The notes beneath the pieces are model-generated. The model had not been told where the DNA came from, searched no databases, and saw nothing but the letters and a program-made list of their open reading frames with translations. Of a stretch of 64,000 bases of DNA, positions 1 through 10,161 are shown one piece after another; within the stretch, counting starts at the first letter, position 1; each line of letters begins with the position of its first letter. The position numbers and the translations under genes were made by a program. The stretch comes from Boesenbergia rotunda (taxonomy: Eukaryota; Streptophyta; Magnoliopsida; Zingiberales; Zingiberaceae): the NCBI GenBank assembly GCA_024364735.1, contig JAGFNQ010001114.1, positions 1,455,748-1,519,747 of the forward strand. The letters are read 5' to 3'.

Positions 1-458
1 TAAATTATTGATAATTTAAATTAATTAACTTCTGGATCCTTGATTAGTACCACTCAACCTTATCAGCGTGCCGGATCAAATCCACCTGCAGGGTTAGGCA
101 CGTTGAACCTTTTGAGATCATCAAGGGGGCATCATCATCCTAACTCACCAAGACAAGGATTCCGTCAATAATCATCGGCACATCATATTATTAATATTAT
201 TTTCCAACTTACCGGGTCTGTCGATCTAACAGAATAGATCTCGCCCTTTGATAAATCAAAGAAATAATAAATAATAATATACTCCCAATATTATTTCTGG
301 ATTAAGGGATCATCCTCCATAATAACAACTAAGGTCCTATACAATTATCTAGTCAGTACAAATCGGATAACCTCGGGTTTTGGTCCTGCTCAATGTACTC
401 ATAGCACCCTAGTGTAGTCTTATGGTCAAGATCAACCACACCTGACTACACTACAACC
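1..458 (-). mobile_element. LTR-like fragment E, left part
   Basis: There is no open reading frame here. Read on the minus strand, the composition resembles the untranslated LTR of a copia-type element, including a short 'accctgcaggtgga' motif and a 'gttgagtggtacta' motif that I associate, from memory only, with plant copia LTRs. The fragment ends at 458, where the gypsy element begins, and continues at 10046 after it. The five bases CAACC at 454-458 are the left target-site duplication of the gypsy insertion. The left end lies outside the window. The family assignment is an inference. Confidence 0.4.
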
Positions 459-983
459 TGTAACGCCCGCTTTATTTTTTCCTCCATAAGCGGCGTTACG
501 TTAACATGCTTAGGGCATGTAGACATCATAAGGCAGCGGAATAACTTTAACGTATACATGCCCTGTTACCATTCTTAACTTAATGACCTAGGAACCTTAG
601 CATATCAACTTTGAACTTAAGCATCATATCATATCATGTCATACGTAACATCATATCATAGGTTCCACAGGTCATTATTCAGACATATAAGTAACCAAGG
701 TGAAGTTCTAACATAAACAGTAAATATAAAGTTTCCTGGGCCAAGTCACTACTACACACATGCGTTCTTGCCCTCCTGCTGCTTCCATCATTGTCCCCTT
801 GAATGATCTGCGGTATAAGGAAATAAGACTATAAGCACACAGGCTTAGTAAGACGTTTTCCTACTCACAAAACCATTCATCATTCATCATCTCATAATGA
901 GCACATAAAACATTAACATACTTGGTGCTCTACTTGGAACATAACATCTTACATCACTTATCGTATACATAGCAAGGCATGAA

Positions 984-1173
984 CATAAACATAGTAAACA
1001 TTCTAAGCATGGCATAATTCATGGCATAAATCATAAACATAGTAGACATTCTAAGCATGACATAATTCATGGCATAATCATAAACATAGTAGACATTCTA
1101 AGCATGGCATAATTCATGGCATAAATCATAAACATAGTAGACATTCTAAGCATGGCATAATTCATGGCATAAT
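984..1173. repeat. Four tandem 47/48-base units in the gypsy LTR
   Basis: Four consecutive units begin 'cataaacatagta' and end 'attcatggcataat' or '...ataaat', so their lengths alternate 48, 47, 48, 47. Units differ by one or two substitutions. The same array occurs at the matching place in the other LTR. They sit in AT-rich sequence full of short 'catggcat' and 'catcat' motifs. Confidence 0.9.
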
Positions 1174-1389
1174 ACCTATCATGGCATATGAACATCTTCC
1201 TAGCATAATCATGGCATAGATCATTCATTCTCATGCATACTTCTTAACATGAAACGTAAGCATAAAATCTTGGAATTTCATAGCATAATGCATAACATGA
1301 ATGGATGCATGAGTGGAATGCATATACATAAGGGATGCTTAACTTTTAAAACATACTTTTAATTTGCTTAAACATAATCATCATAACAT

Positions 1390-1650
1390 CATTTGGGGTA
1401 CCCGGCTTGTACTACATACATACATCATAGCGCGCATCCCTAACAAGTCCGAGGTCGCGAGCCCCGACCTACTAGGGTAAGGACAGCATAGTCGGTAGTC
1501 CCCGAACCGAGGCGTTCTTAAGGTGCCCATCCCTGTTGCACAGCTCCGGTAGTGCCAGAACCGTGGACAGCTTCGGTAGTCCAAAACCGGGGCATTCTTA
1601 AGGTACCCATCCCTTGGACCCATACTTCGGTCTGGTACAAGCCCATACAT
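1390..1650. repeat. GC-rich block with internal duplication in the gypsy LTR
   Basis: A GC-rich island in an otherwise AT-rich LTR. It contains repeated 'cggtagt' and 'ttcttaaggt(g/a)cccatccc' segments: one copy follows 'cccgaaccgaggcg' and another follows 'aaaaccggggc'. The 89-residue frame across it is a by-product of base composition and has no recognisable domain. The matching block in the other LTR is 7262-7522. Its function is unknown, but its conservation between LTRs is expected because they were identical at insertion. Confidence 0.6.
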
Positions 1651-2394
1651 AAAGTAAAATACTTTTCATGTTTCATCATTCATCAGACATTCATAGCATA
1701 ACCATGTTACATAAAGCATGACTTAACACATGCTTGTCCTTTCATCGTTCATTCTTATTGCATAACATCATGATGCCTGTAAGGCTTGAGCATTATCTTC
1801 ATTCATAAACATCGTATGCATCTTCTTTCATAAACATGACATGCATCTTTATTCATCTAACATGGCATGCATCATTCTTATCATGAACATAAACATTACA
1901 TACTTATCATGGCATCGTTCTTATCATGAACCTAACATAACATACCTATCATAGCATCATTCTTATCGTGAACATAACCCTATCATACTTATTATGGCAT
2001 CATTCATATCATGGTCATAACCTATCATACTTATCATGGTATCATTCATATCATGAACATACACAATAACATAGCATGGTTCTTAACGTAACATGAGCAT
2101 ATAACTTAGCATGGTTCTCTACATCACATAAGCATACATAGGTAGGATTTCCATAACATTTTACCTACCATTCAAATACATGGCCTAAAACATAAACATT
2201 CATGATAACCCTATTAAGCATGGCATCCAATCATAACCTAAACATGAAACATAAACATGGTGCTTAAACCTTAGGGTTATGGTTAACATGATTTCTACCA
2301 CATGCTTGATCCTATACATATAAATACCTTATGGTAAGCATGTACCATCATTCTTTGAACCCTAACTCCACCCCAAACCCTAGATATCAAGCTT

Positions 2395-3150
2395 GGCCGA
2401 AACTTCCAAGGTGGAGTTCCATCAATTCCATAAACATGTAACATAGCATTAGGTAAAGGAACCATCATACATCATTTATGAGACCATAGGAAGTCATTGG
2501 GCTCATGATTAGGGTTAACCCTAACCTTTAAGACACTTTCCTAGGGGTGGCCGAAACTTATAAGGCCATGGGGAGTATGGAAAAATTCCATTAAAATCCC
2601 CAATAACTCATAACCATTAATCACATCTTACCATAGGGCCATTGGGGCCCTTACTTGAAATAAATCTTAACATTAACCCTATTAACCCTTCTTGGCCGAA
2701 ACTTGTGGAGTCCCAAGGCCATGTGAAAATTCACATAATCACCTTCCATCACCCTTATATCATGGCAACACATAAACATATGCTTGAAGTTAAAGACTCA
2801 ACCCTAACCCTTGGGTCCTTGGGGTTGGCCGAAACATATAGGGCCTCTAGGGTAGCCCAAAAATTCTCAAAAATTATATGCAACCTCTAAACATCATGAG
2901 AAAATATTAAATAACATTATAGAGATTTTTAGCATCATTAAGGACCCTTAAACATTGTGGCCGAAACCCTAGGGTATCCTAGGGTGCTTACTTTGGTTCT
3001 TTCATGTTGGCCGAAACCCTAGGGTATCCTAGGGTACTTCAAAAATTCCCAAAAATTACACTTAACCTCTAAACATCATAAGGGAACATTAAATAGCATT
3101 ATACTTATTTTTAGCATAATTTTAGACCCTAAAATCATGGTGGCCGAAAC
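2395..3150. repeat. Cluster of seven GGCCGAAAC motifs with short hairpins
   Basis: GGCCGAAAC occurs seven times on the plus strand between 2395 and 3150, spaced unevenly by roughly 50 to 150 bases. Two copies run into CCCTAGGGTATCCTAGGG, an inverted repeat able to form a seven-base stem around GTAT. AAACCCTA, the telo-box motif of plant promoters, recurs within the same stretch. The matching cluster in the other LTR is 8267-9022. Confidence 0.7.
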
Positions 3151-3608
3151 CCTTAAGCATAAGGGTCTTGGTTTTCTTTCCTTTCAACATCAAATCCAAA
3201 AACCAACCACTATATCATACTAAAAATCATAAAAATCATAGGGAACTATTATACCACAGGTGAGGGAGTCTTACCTTGGGTTTCTTGATTTTTCGAACCT
3301 TGGAAGAGAAGAAAATGGTAAGATCTTTGGACCCTTGAACACCCTTGTCCTTGTATCCTTGGAAGAGACTTTAGATCTAGGAGATGGAACCTTGGAGGAA
3401 GTTTTTCCAAGGGGAAAACCCTCTAGGAGTGGTTGGCTAGAATGAGGGAGGAAGAGAGGAGGAAATGCAATTGAAAGAAGAGAGAATGAAACTCCCAAAC
3501 CCCCCTATTTATCATCCATTAAAGAGGTAAATGAAGAGTCTCTCCATGACTCTTCATCTTCTTCTTAATCTTAACTTATATCCATTTCATTTCCTCATAG
3601 AAATCCCT

Positions 3609-3725
3609 TGCTAGGTGAGTTGGTTAACGCTTACATGGTTGTACAAGAGGTCCAAGGTTCAATCCTTGGCTCATGCACCTTTATTTTTATTTTATTTTTA
3701 TTTCATTTATTTATTATTTTTATTT
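3609..3725 (+). repeat. tRNA-derived SINE-like unit inside the gypsy LTR
   Basis: A segment resembling the head of a tRNA-derived SINE, on the strand opposite to the element. It has an A-box-like 'tgagttggttaa' (3616-3627), about 30 bases of spacing, and a B-box-like 'ggttcaatcc' (3656-3665) flanked by complementary 'ccaa' and 'ttgg'. It then has 'catgcacc' and a T-rich tail of TTTTA repeats to about 3725. 'atttcct' occurs both just before it (about 3588) and just after the tail, which could be a short duplication. It is not a functional tRNA gene because no full cloverleaf can be drawn. The other LTR has the same unit at 9481-9598. Confidence 0.5.
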
Positions 3726-4168
3726 CCTAAATTCTGAAAATCCCCCTAAAATCACCCATAATTATGCTAATATTCCTAAATAAAATTCTTTTATATTTAT
3801 ATTAATTTTACCTAATTTATATTAATTTTACCTAATTAATACCCATTTTTGGAGCCCATTTAAAGCTCATTAGTACCTAATTTCTCCATTAAAATAGAAA
3901 AATTAGGCTAAGACTTACCCATAATCATGCTAATATGCCTAATTAAATCCTATTTATATTTATACTAATTATTACTGAAATCCACCTATAATCATGGTAC
4001 TAAAAAGCCCACATAAAGCCCATTAGTACTTAGTTTTCTCAATTTAAATGAGAAAACATGGATTTTCTAGGCCAAAGTTCTCCTTAATATTTCTAGGTCC
4101 CTTGGAAAATTATTTAAACATGCTTAATATTTTAAGAAAATATTAAGAGAATTTTCCGGGTCATTACA

Positions 4169-4180
4169 ATCCCCCATACC
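4169..4180 (-). other. Polypurine tract of the gypsy element
   Basis: On the minus strand the sequence next to the 3' LTR reads 'ggtatgggggat', a purine run ending directly at the LTR. This is where plus-strand DNA synthesis is expected to start. Confidence 0.75.
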
Positions 4181-4202
4181 TCGTGAAAGTTCGTCCTCGA
4201 AC

Positions 4203-4872
4203 TTAGAATAACTCCGGGTACCTGCGTCTCAGCGCGTCCTCGCGTTCCCAGGTGGATTCCTCAAACCGTTGACCTTGCCATACGGTAAGGTGCCTTGGGG
4301 AACGGGTTAGTACCAGAAACCAATTCGATCTCGAATTCCACTTCTCTATCAGGAGCTAATCCTGGTAATTCATCTGGGAATACCTCTGGATAATTACCTA
4401 CAACCCTAACATCTTCTAGCTTCTAGTCCTTGGTTTGACTTACATCAACCACATGTGCTAGAATCCAGTGTATCCCTTGTCTATCATCTTTTGTGCCTTG
4501 AGAGTCGATAAAAATTCCCCGGTTCTTTTTTCTCGGCTCTCCGATAAATTCGAACATAGAATCTGCTTCAATTTGAAAGATCACCTTTCGTTTACGGCAC
4601 TCGACAGAAGCGCCGTATTTGCTCAGAAAATTCCTTCACATTATAACATCACAATCCTGCATGTCGAGTACTATCAGATCGCAGTAGAGTTCTCTTCCTG
4701 CGATTCCGACTGGCACAACACGCAGCACGTGAGTGGATGTCCTTATTTCAACCGAAGGTAGGGTTGTCAAGAACTTGCAGTCTAAAACTTGTGGAGACAT
4801 ATCTATCTTCTTAGTGTAGAACATAGAGATGAACGAGTGTGTTGCCCCAGTATCAAATAATGCAGTAGCATA
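4203..4872 (-). pseudogene. Broken protease, RT start and chromodomain tail of the gypsy element
   Basis: Continuing the gag frame past its stop, the minus strand shows a protease with LFDTGATHSFIS. It is interrupted by an in-frame stop at about 4870 and another at about 4636, where related proteins have a glycine-containing DVILGMDWL segment. Downstream come the recognisable RT-upstream motifs YPEVFPDELPGL and NPFPKAPYRMA. At about 4280 the sequence changes abruptly to WQGQRFEESTWERED and ends RRRYPELF before a stop at 4203-4205. That tail is the typical C-terminus of a chromovirus integrase. The intervening RT, RNase H and integrase core are absent. Both sides of the join share 'tatggca', suggesting a microhomology deletion. 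Confidence 0.8.
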
Positions 4873-6078
4873 TTAACTGTAAATAAGTATCTGACCTGTG
4901 ACAACCGTTGAAGCATTCGCGGCATCCTCCTTAGTTGGTGGGGCCTCCAATCTCCCTTGGCTCATCGGGGTACCTTCCAGCTCGGCTTGCATATAATGTA
5001 GTTTCGCTGGTGCACCTTGGTATGGAACAAGCTGTTGGGGAGGTGCCTGGTTCTTGGTAGGACAGTAAGAGGCTATGTGCCCTTCCACCCCGCAAATGAA
5101 ACACCGGTTCATACCTTTGCGGCATTCCCCGGGATGCATTTTCCCGCATGTAGCACATAGGGGAAACCTGGACTGTTTATTTGCTGGGCCCCCTTGGGGG
5201 TCGTCCCATGGCTGCCATTTACCACCCTGATTTCCCTTCCCATTAGCGTTGGTACTCTGAGGTTTCTGACCTCTCTCATTTAATGCCTTCCTTTGCTGAT
5301 TGATATTGTTCAGGTAATGCTCGGTGAGTAGAGCACTACTAAACAACTCCTCGGTGGTCTGCGGCCTGTTAACTCCGCCGGCCACGTTCAGGGCTATTTC
5401 GGGCCGCAACATCTTCAACATAAGTCGGACCCTTTCTTTCTCAGTGCGGACCAGCTCAGGGCATAGACGAGCCAGGCGATTAAACTTCTTCACGGCTTCA
5501 TTGACCGAGAGGTTGCCCTGTCGGAATTCCGTGAACTCGTCGTAGTGTTTGTTTGTGACACGCATATTGAAGAATTCTTCGAAGAACTCTGATTCGAAGT
5601 CTGACCACGCCATCTGGTTCACCAGTCTCTTGGCCTTGACCCTTTCCCACCACATTTTGGCATCCCCAGAAAGGCAGAATGATGCACACTTAATCTTCTC
5701 ATGTTCCGGCCAGTCCAGCAGCTCCATCGTACTCTCTACGGTTTTGAACCATGCTTGCGCATCCCACGGTTCACCGATACCCGAGAAATTTTCCGGTTTC
5801 AGCCTCAACCACTGAATCAGATAAGCCTCTTGTCGTGCTACAGTGGTCGAGCCTGACGGAGGGGTTTGTGTAACCGTAGGCGCCACAGGCGCAACAGTCT
5901 GGTTCACTGGTGGAGTAGTAGAATTTTCCTGTTGGTTCATTAAGGTGTTAATAGTTTGCTGATGCTCGGTAACCTGACGTTGGAGCTGGGTTACTAGTTG
6001 CATCAGGTCAGGCGTTGGAGTTGTCTCGTTAATCCGGTTACTCTGTCTTCTAGCCATATTTTTCTTCATCAAAGACAA
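4873..6078 (-). CDS. gag: Gag polyprotein, Ty3/gypsy Tekay-like
   Basis: A 401-residue Gag that would assemble the virus-like particle and bind element RNA in the cytoplasm. Residues about 25-50 look like a short coiled coil rich in Q and L. Residues about 90-260 form the retrotransposon Gag domain, including FSGIGEPWDAQAWF and the MWWERVK segment. There are two zinc-knuckle-like clusters: C308-C311-H315-C319, and a classical CCHC with C326, C329, H334 and C339. The frame is uninterrupted. The start could be Met1 or Met8 (MARRQ); Met8 looks the more typical. It lies 239 bases downstream of the primer site. A stop ends it just before the protease DTG motif, where relatives read through, so the stop is probably secondary damage. 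Confidence 0.88.
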   Translation of the reverse strand: MSLMKKNMARRQSNRINETTPTPDLMQLVTQLQRQVTEHQQTINTLMNQQENSTTPPVNQTVAPVAPTVTQTPPSGSTTVARQEAYLIQWLRLKPENFSGIGEPWDAQAWFKTVESTMELLDWPEHEKIKCASFCLSGDAKMWWERVKAKRLVNQMAWSDFESEFFEEFFNMRVTNKHYDEFTEFRQGNLSVNEAVKKFNRLARLCPELVRTEKERVRLMLKMLRPEIALNVAGGVNRPQTTEELFSSALLTEHYLNNINQQRKALNERGQKPQSTNANGKGNQGGKWQPWDDPQGGPANKQSRFPLCATCGKMHPGECRKGMNRCFICGVEGHIASYCPTKNQAPPQQLVPYQGAPAKLHYMQAELEGTPMSQGRLEAPPTKEDAANASTVVTGQILIYS

Positions 6079-6316
6079 GTATGGCCAATATCAGTTTTTT
6101 TTCTCTACCCCTATATTATTCTTACTATTTAATTCATAAAAGAAGATAAAATATCGTTCATCGTTACATATCTTAAGGTACCTTTCATCATAACTATCGT
6201 TCATACTTGCATATCTTAAAATCATAAGACATCTTACTACTATCAAATATGTAAAGACGCACTTACTTGGAAGCGGCAGGAAGAGGGCTTGATGTGTGTG
6301 TAGTGAGATGGTTACT

Positions 6317-6328
6317 GCTCTGATACCA
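6317..6328 (-). other. Primer binding site (tRNA-iMet), gypsy element
   Basis: On the minus strand this reads TGGTATCAGAGC, complementary to the 3' end of plant initiator methionine tRNA. It starts three bases inside the 5' LTR boundary. It fixes the orientation of the element as minus. Confidence 0.9.
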
Positions 6329-6855
6329 ACCTGTAACGCACGCTTTTTTTTTCCTCCATAAGCGGCGTTACGTTAACATGCTTAGGGCATGTAGACATCA
6401 TAAGGCAGCGGAATAACTTTAACTTATACATGCCCTGTTACCATTCTTAACTTAATGACCTAGGAACCTTAGCATATCAACTTTGAACTTAAGCATCATA
6501 TCATATCATGTCATACGTAACATCGTATCATAGGTTTCACAGGTCATTATTCAGACATATAAGTAACCAAGGTGAAGTTCTAACATAAACAGTAAACATA
6601 AAGTTTCCTGGGCCAAGTCACTACTACACACATGCGTTCTTGCCCTCCTGCTGCTTCCATCATTGTCCCCTTGAATGATCTGCGGTATAAGGAAATAAGA
6701 CTATAAGCACACAGACTTAGTAAGACTCTTTCCTACTCACAAAACCATTCATCATTCATCATCTCATAATGAGCACATAAAACATTAACATACTTGGTGC
6801 TCTACTTGGAACATAACATCTTACATCACTTATCGTATATATAGCATGGCATGAA

Positions 6856-7045
6856 CATAAACATAGTAACCATTCTAAGCATGACATAATTCATGGCATA
6901 AATCATAAACATAGTAGACATTCTAAGCATGGCATAATTCATGGCATAATCATAAACATAGTAGACATTCTAAGTATGGCATAATTCATGGCATAAATCA
7001 TAAACATAGTAGACATTCTAAGCATGGCATAATTCATGGCATAAT
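6856..7045. repeat. Four tandem 47/48-base units, second LTR
   Basis: The counterpart of the array at 984-1173, with the same four units and the same 48, 47, 48, 47 alternation. A few substitutions differ between the LTRs, such as 'agtaacc' for 'agtaaac' in the first unit. Confidence 0.9.
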
Positions 7046-7261
7046 ACCTATCATGGCATATGAACATCTTCCTAGCATAATCATGGCATAGATCATTCAT
7101 TCTCATGCATACTTCTTAACATGAAACGTAAGCATAAAATCTTGGAATTTCATAGCATAATGCATAACATGAATGGATGCATGAGTGGAATGCATATACA
7201 TAAGGGATGCTTATCTTTTAAAACATACTTTTAATTTGCTTAAACATAATCATCATAACAT

Positions 7262-7522
7262 CATTTGGGGTCCCCGGCTTGTACCACATACATACATCAT
7301 AGCGCGCATCCCTAGCAAGTCCGAGGTCGCGAGCCCCGACCTACTAGGGTAAGGACAGCATAGTCGGTAGTCCCCGAACCGAGGCGTTCTTAAGGTGCCC
7401 ATCCCTGTTGCACAGCTCCGGTAGTGCCAGAACCGTGGACAGCTTCGGTAGTCCAAAACCGGGGCGTTCTTAAGGTACCCATCCCTTGGACCCATACTTC
7501 GGTCCGGTACAAGCCCATACAT
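7262..7522. repeat. GC-rich block, second gypsy LTR
   Basis: Counterpart of 1390-1650, with the same duplicated 'cggtagt' and 'cccatccc' segments. It is non-coding as far as I can see. Confidence 0.6.
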
Positions 7523-8266
7523 AAAGTAAAATACTTTTCATGTTTCATCATTCATCAGACATTCATAGCATAACCATGTTACATAAAGCATGACTTAACA
7601 CATGCTTGTCCTTTCATCGTTCATTCTTATTGCATAACATCATGATGCCTGTAAGGCATGAGCATTATCTTCATTAATAAACATGGTATGCATCTTCTTT
7701 CATAAACATGACATGCATCTTTATTCATCTAACATGGCATGCATCATTCTTATCATGAACATAAACATTACATACTTATCATGGCATCGTTCTTATCATG
7801 AACCTAACATAACATACCTATCATAGCATCATTCTTATCGTGAACATAACCCTATCATACTTATTATGGTATCATTCATATCATGGTCATAACCTATCAT
7901 ACTTATCATGGTATCATTCATATCATGAACATACACAATAACATAGCATGGTTCTTAACGTAACATGAGCATATAACTTAGCATGGTTCTCTACATCACA
8001 TAAGCATACATAGGTAGGATTTCCATAACATTTTACCTACCATTCAAATACATGGCCTAAAACATAAACATTCATGATAACCCTATTAAACATGGCATCC
8101 AATCATAACCTAAACATGAAACATAAACATGGTGCTTAAACCTTAGGGTTATGGTTAACATGATTTCTACCACATGCTTGATCCTATACATATAAATATC
8201 TTAAGGTAAGCATGTACCATCGTTCTTTGAACCCTAACTCCACCCCAAACCCTAGATATCAAGCTT

Positions 8267-9022
8267 GGCCGAAACATCCAAGGTGGAGTTCCATCAATTC
8301 CATAAACATGTAACATAGCATTAGGTAAAGGAACCATCATACATCATTTATGAGACCATAGGAAGTCATTGGGCTCATGATTAGGGTTAACCCTAACCTT
8401 TAAGACACTTTCCTAGGGCTGGCCGAAACTTATAAGGCCATGGGGAGTATGGAAAAATTCCATTAAAATCCCCAATAACTCATAACCATTAATCACATCT
8501 TACCATAGGGCCATTGGGGCCCTTACTTGAAATAAATCTTAACTTTAACCCTATTAACCTTTCTTGGCCGAAACTTGTGGAGTCCAAAGGCCATGTGAAA
8601 ATTCACATAATCACCTTCCATCACCCTTATATCATGGCAACACATAAACATATGCTTGAAGTTAGAGACTCAACCCTAACCCTTGGGTCCTTGAGGTTGG
8701 CCGAAACATATAGGGACTCTAGGGTACCCCAAAAATTCTCAAAAATTATATGCAACCTCTAAACATCATGAGAAAACATTAAATAACATTATGGAGTTTT
8801 TTAGCATCATTAAGGACCCTTAAACATTGTGGCCGAAACCCTAGGGTATCCTAGGGTGCTTACTTTGGTTCTTTCATGTTGGCCGAAACCCTAGGGTATC
8901 CTAGGGTACTTCAAAAATTCCCAAAAATTACACTTAACCTCTAAACATCATAAGGGAACAATAAATAGCATTATACAGATTTTTAGCATAATTTTAGACC
9001 CTAAAATCATGGTGGCCGAAAC
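8267..9022. repeat. GGCCGAAAC motif cluster, second gypsy LTR
   Basis: Counterpart of 2395-3150, with the same series of GGCCGAAAC motifs and the two CCCTAGG...CCTAGGG inverted repeats. Confidence 0.7.
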
Positions 9023-9376
9023 CCTTAAGCATAAGGGTCTTGGTTTTCTTTCCTTTCAACATCAAATCCAAAAACCAACCACTATATCATACTAAAAATC
9101 ATAAAAATCATAGGGAACTATTATACCACAGGTGAGGGAGTCTTACCTTGGGTTTCTTGATTTTTCAAACCTTGGAAGAGAAGAAAATGGTAAGATCTTT
9201 GGACCCTTGAACACCCTTGTCCTTGTATCCTTGGAAGAGACTTTAGATCTAGGAGATGGAACCTTGGAGGAAGTTTTTCCAAGGGGAAAACCCTCTAGGA
9301 GTGGTCGGCTAGAATGAGGGAGGAAGAGAGGAGGAAATGCAATTGAAAGAAGAGAGAATGAAACTCCCAAACCACC

Positions 9377-9385
9377 CTATTTATC
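9377..9385 (-). promoter_or_regulatory. Candidate TATA box of the gypsy 5' LTR
   Basis: On the minus strand it reads GATAAATAG followed by a short GC-containing stretch, a plausible TATA box. It lies in the 5' LTR about 3.0 kb upstream of the primer site, so transcripts would carry a very long leader. The matching place in the other LTR is 3505-3513. Confidence 0.3.
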
Positions 9386-9480
9386 ATCCATTAAAGAGGT
9401 AAATGAAGAGTCTCTCCATGACTCTTCATCTTCTTCTTAATCTTAACTTATATCCATTTCATTTCCTCATAGAAATCCCT

Positions 9481-9598
9481 TGCTAGGTGAGTTGGTTAAG
9501 GCTTACATGGTTGTACAAGAGGTCCAAGGTTCAATCCTTAGCTCATGCACCTTTATTTTTATTTTATTTTTATTTTATTTATTTTATTATTTTTATTT
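9481..9598 (+). repeat. tRNA-derived SINE-like unit, second gypsy LTR
   Basis: Counterpart of 3609-3725. The B-box-like 'ggttcaatcc' is at 9528-9537. The flanking stem base differs ('ccttagc' for 'ccttggc'), and a T-rich tail follows. Confidence 0.5.
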
Positions 9599-10045
9599 CC
9601 TAAATTCCGAAAATCCCCCTAAAATCACCCATAATTATGCTAATATTCCTAAATAAAATTCTTTTATATTTATATTAATTTTACCTAATTTATATTAATT
9701 TTACCTAATTAATACCCATTTTTGGAGCCCATTTAAAGCTCATTAGTACCTAATTTCTCCATTAAAATAGAAAATTAGGCTAAGACTTACCCATAATCAT
9801 GCTAATATGCCTAATTAAATCCTATTTATATTTATACTAATTATTACCGAAATCCACCTATAATCATGGTACTAAAAAGCCCACATAAAGCCCATTAGTA
9901 CTTAGTTTTCTCAATTTAAATGAGAAAATATGAATTTTCTAGGCCAAAGTTCTCCTTAATATTTCTAGGTCCCTTGGAAAATTATTTAAACATGCTTAAT
10001 ATTTTAAGAAAATATTAAGAGAATTTTCCGGGTCGTTACACAACC

Positions 10046-10161
10046 ATCCCGATGGATTGTCCAATTCCATCTAGGTTTTGAGCCTCTATTTATGCTAAGA
10101 ACGGTACTGATAACATGATCTTCCGTGTGACACCACACACCATGTTATCTACAATTCTAAG
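10046..10161 (-). mobile_element. LTR-like fragment E, right part
   Basis: Continuation of 1-458 after the gypsy insertion: removing the element and one CAACC joins the two halves. It contains 'acaccacacaccatgtta' and no open frame. It ends where LTR fragment D begins with TGTAGGGATC. Confidence 0.4.

Larger units (their letters stand above)
459..4168 (-). repeat. 3' LTR of the gypsy element (3.7 kb)
   Basis: It begins TGTAACGCCCGC and ends GGTCATTACA on the plus strand. Because the element is on the minus strand, this left copy is its 3' LTR. It holds a four-unit tandem repeat, a GC-rich block, a cluster of GGCCGAAAC motifs and a tRNA-like unit, each listed separately. No open frame longer than about 100 residues is present, and the short frames inside it are not supported as genes. 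Its length exceeds the entire interior of the element. Confidence 0.93.
459..10040 (-). mobile_element. Complete Ty3/gypsy (Tekay-like chromovirus) deletion derivative
   Basis: A full LTR retrotransposon on the minus strand. It has two LTRs of 3710 and 3709 bases that begin TG and end CA. It is flanked by the 5-base duplication CAACC (454-458 and 10041-10045). A primer site lies at 6317-6328 and a polypurine tract at 4169-4180. The interior is only 2163 bases and encodes Gag, a broken protease and the first residues of RT. It then jumps directly to the end of a chromodomain-type integrase tail. It therefore lacks RT, RNase H and the integrase core and is non-autonomous. The LTRs are very similar: I counted four substitutions in about 190 bases compared by eye (541-730 against 6413-6602). 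The Tekay assignment rests on the Gag sequence, the chromodomain tail and the long LTRs. Confidence 0.93.
6332..10040 (-). repeat. 5' LTR of the gypsy element (3.7 kb)
   Basis: The right-hand copy, which is 5' because the element reads on the minus strand. It is nearly identical to 459-4168, with the same internal repeats and the same TG...CA ends. It is followed at 10041-10045 by CAACC, the right target-site duplication. Confidence 0.93.

Noticed and set aside
984..1173. CRISPR-like array
   Set aside because: The units are directly adjacent without unique spacers, inside a plant LTR; it is an ordinary tandem repeat.
2511..2535. Telomeric repeat insertion
   Set aside because: 'ttagggttaaccctaac' contains only one or two telomere-like units, too few for an interstitial telomere tract.
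3609..3680. Functional tRNA gene
   Set aside because: Box-like motifs are present but no full acceptor, D and anticodon arms can be drawn, so only a tRNA-derived repeat is supported.
5324..5815. Plus-strand frames opposite gag
   Set aside because: Shadows of the real minus-strand Gag frame; no family features.
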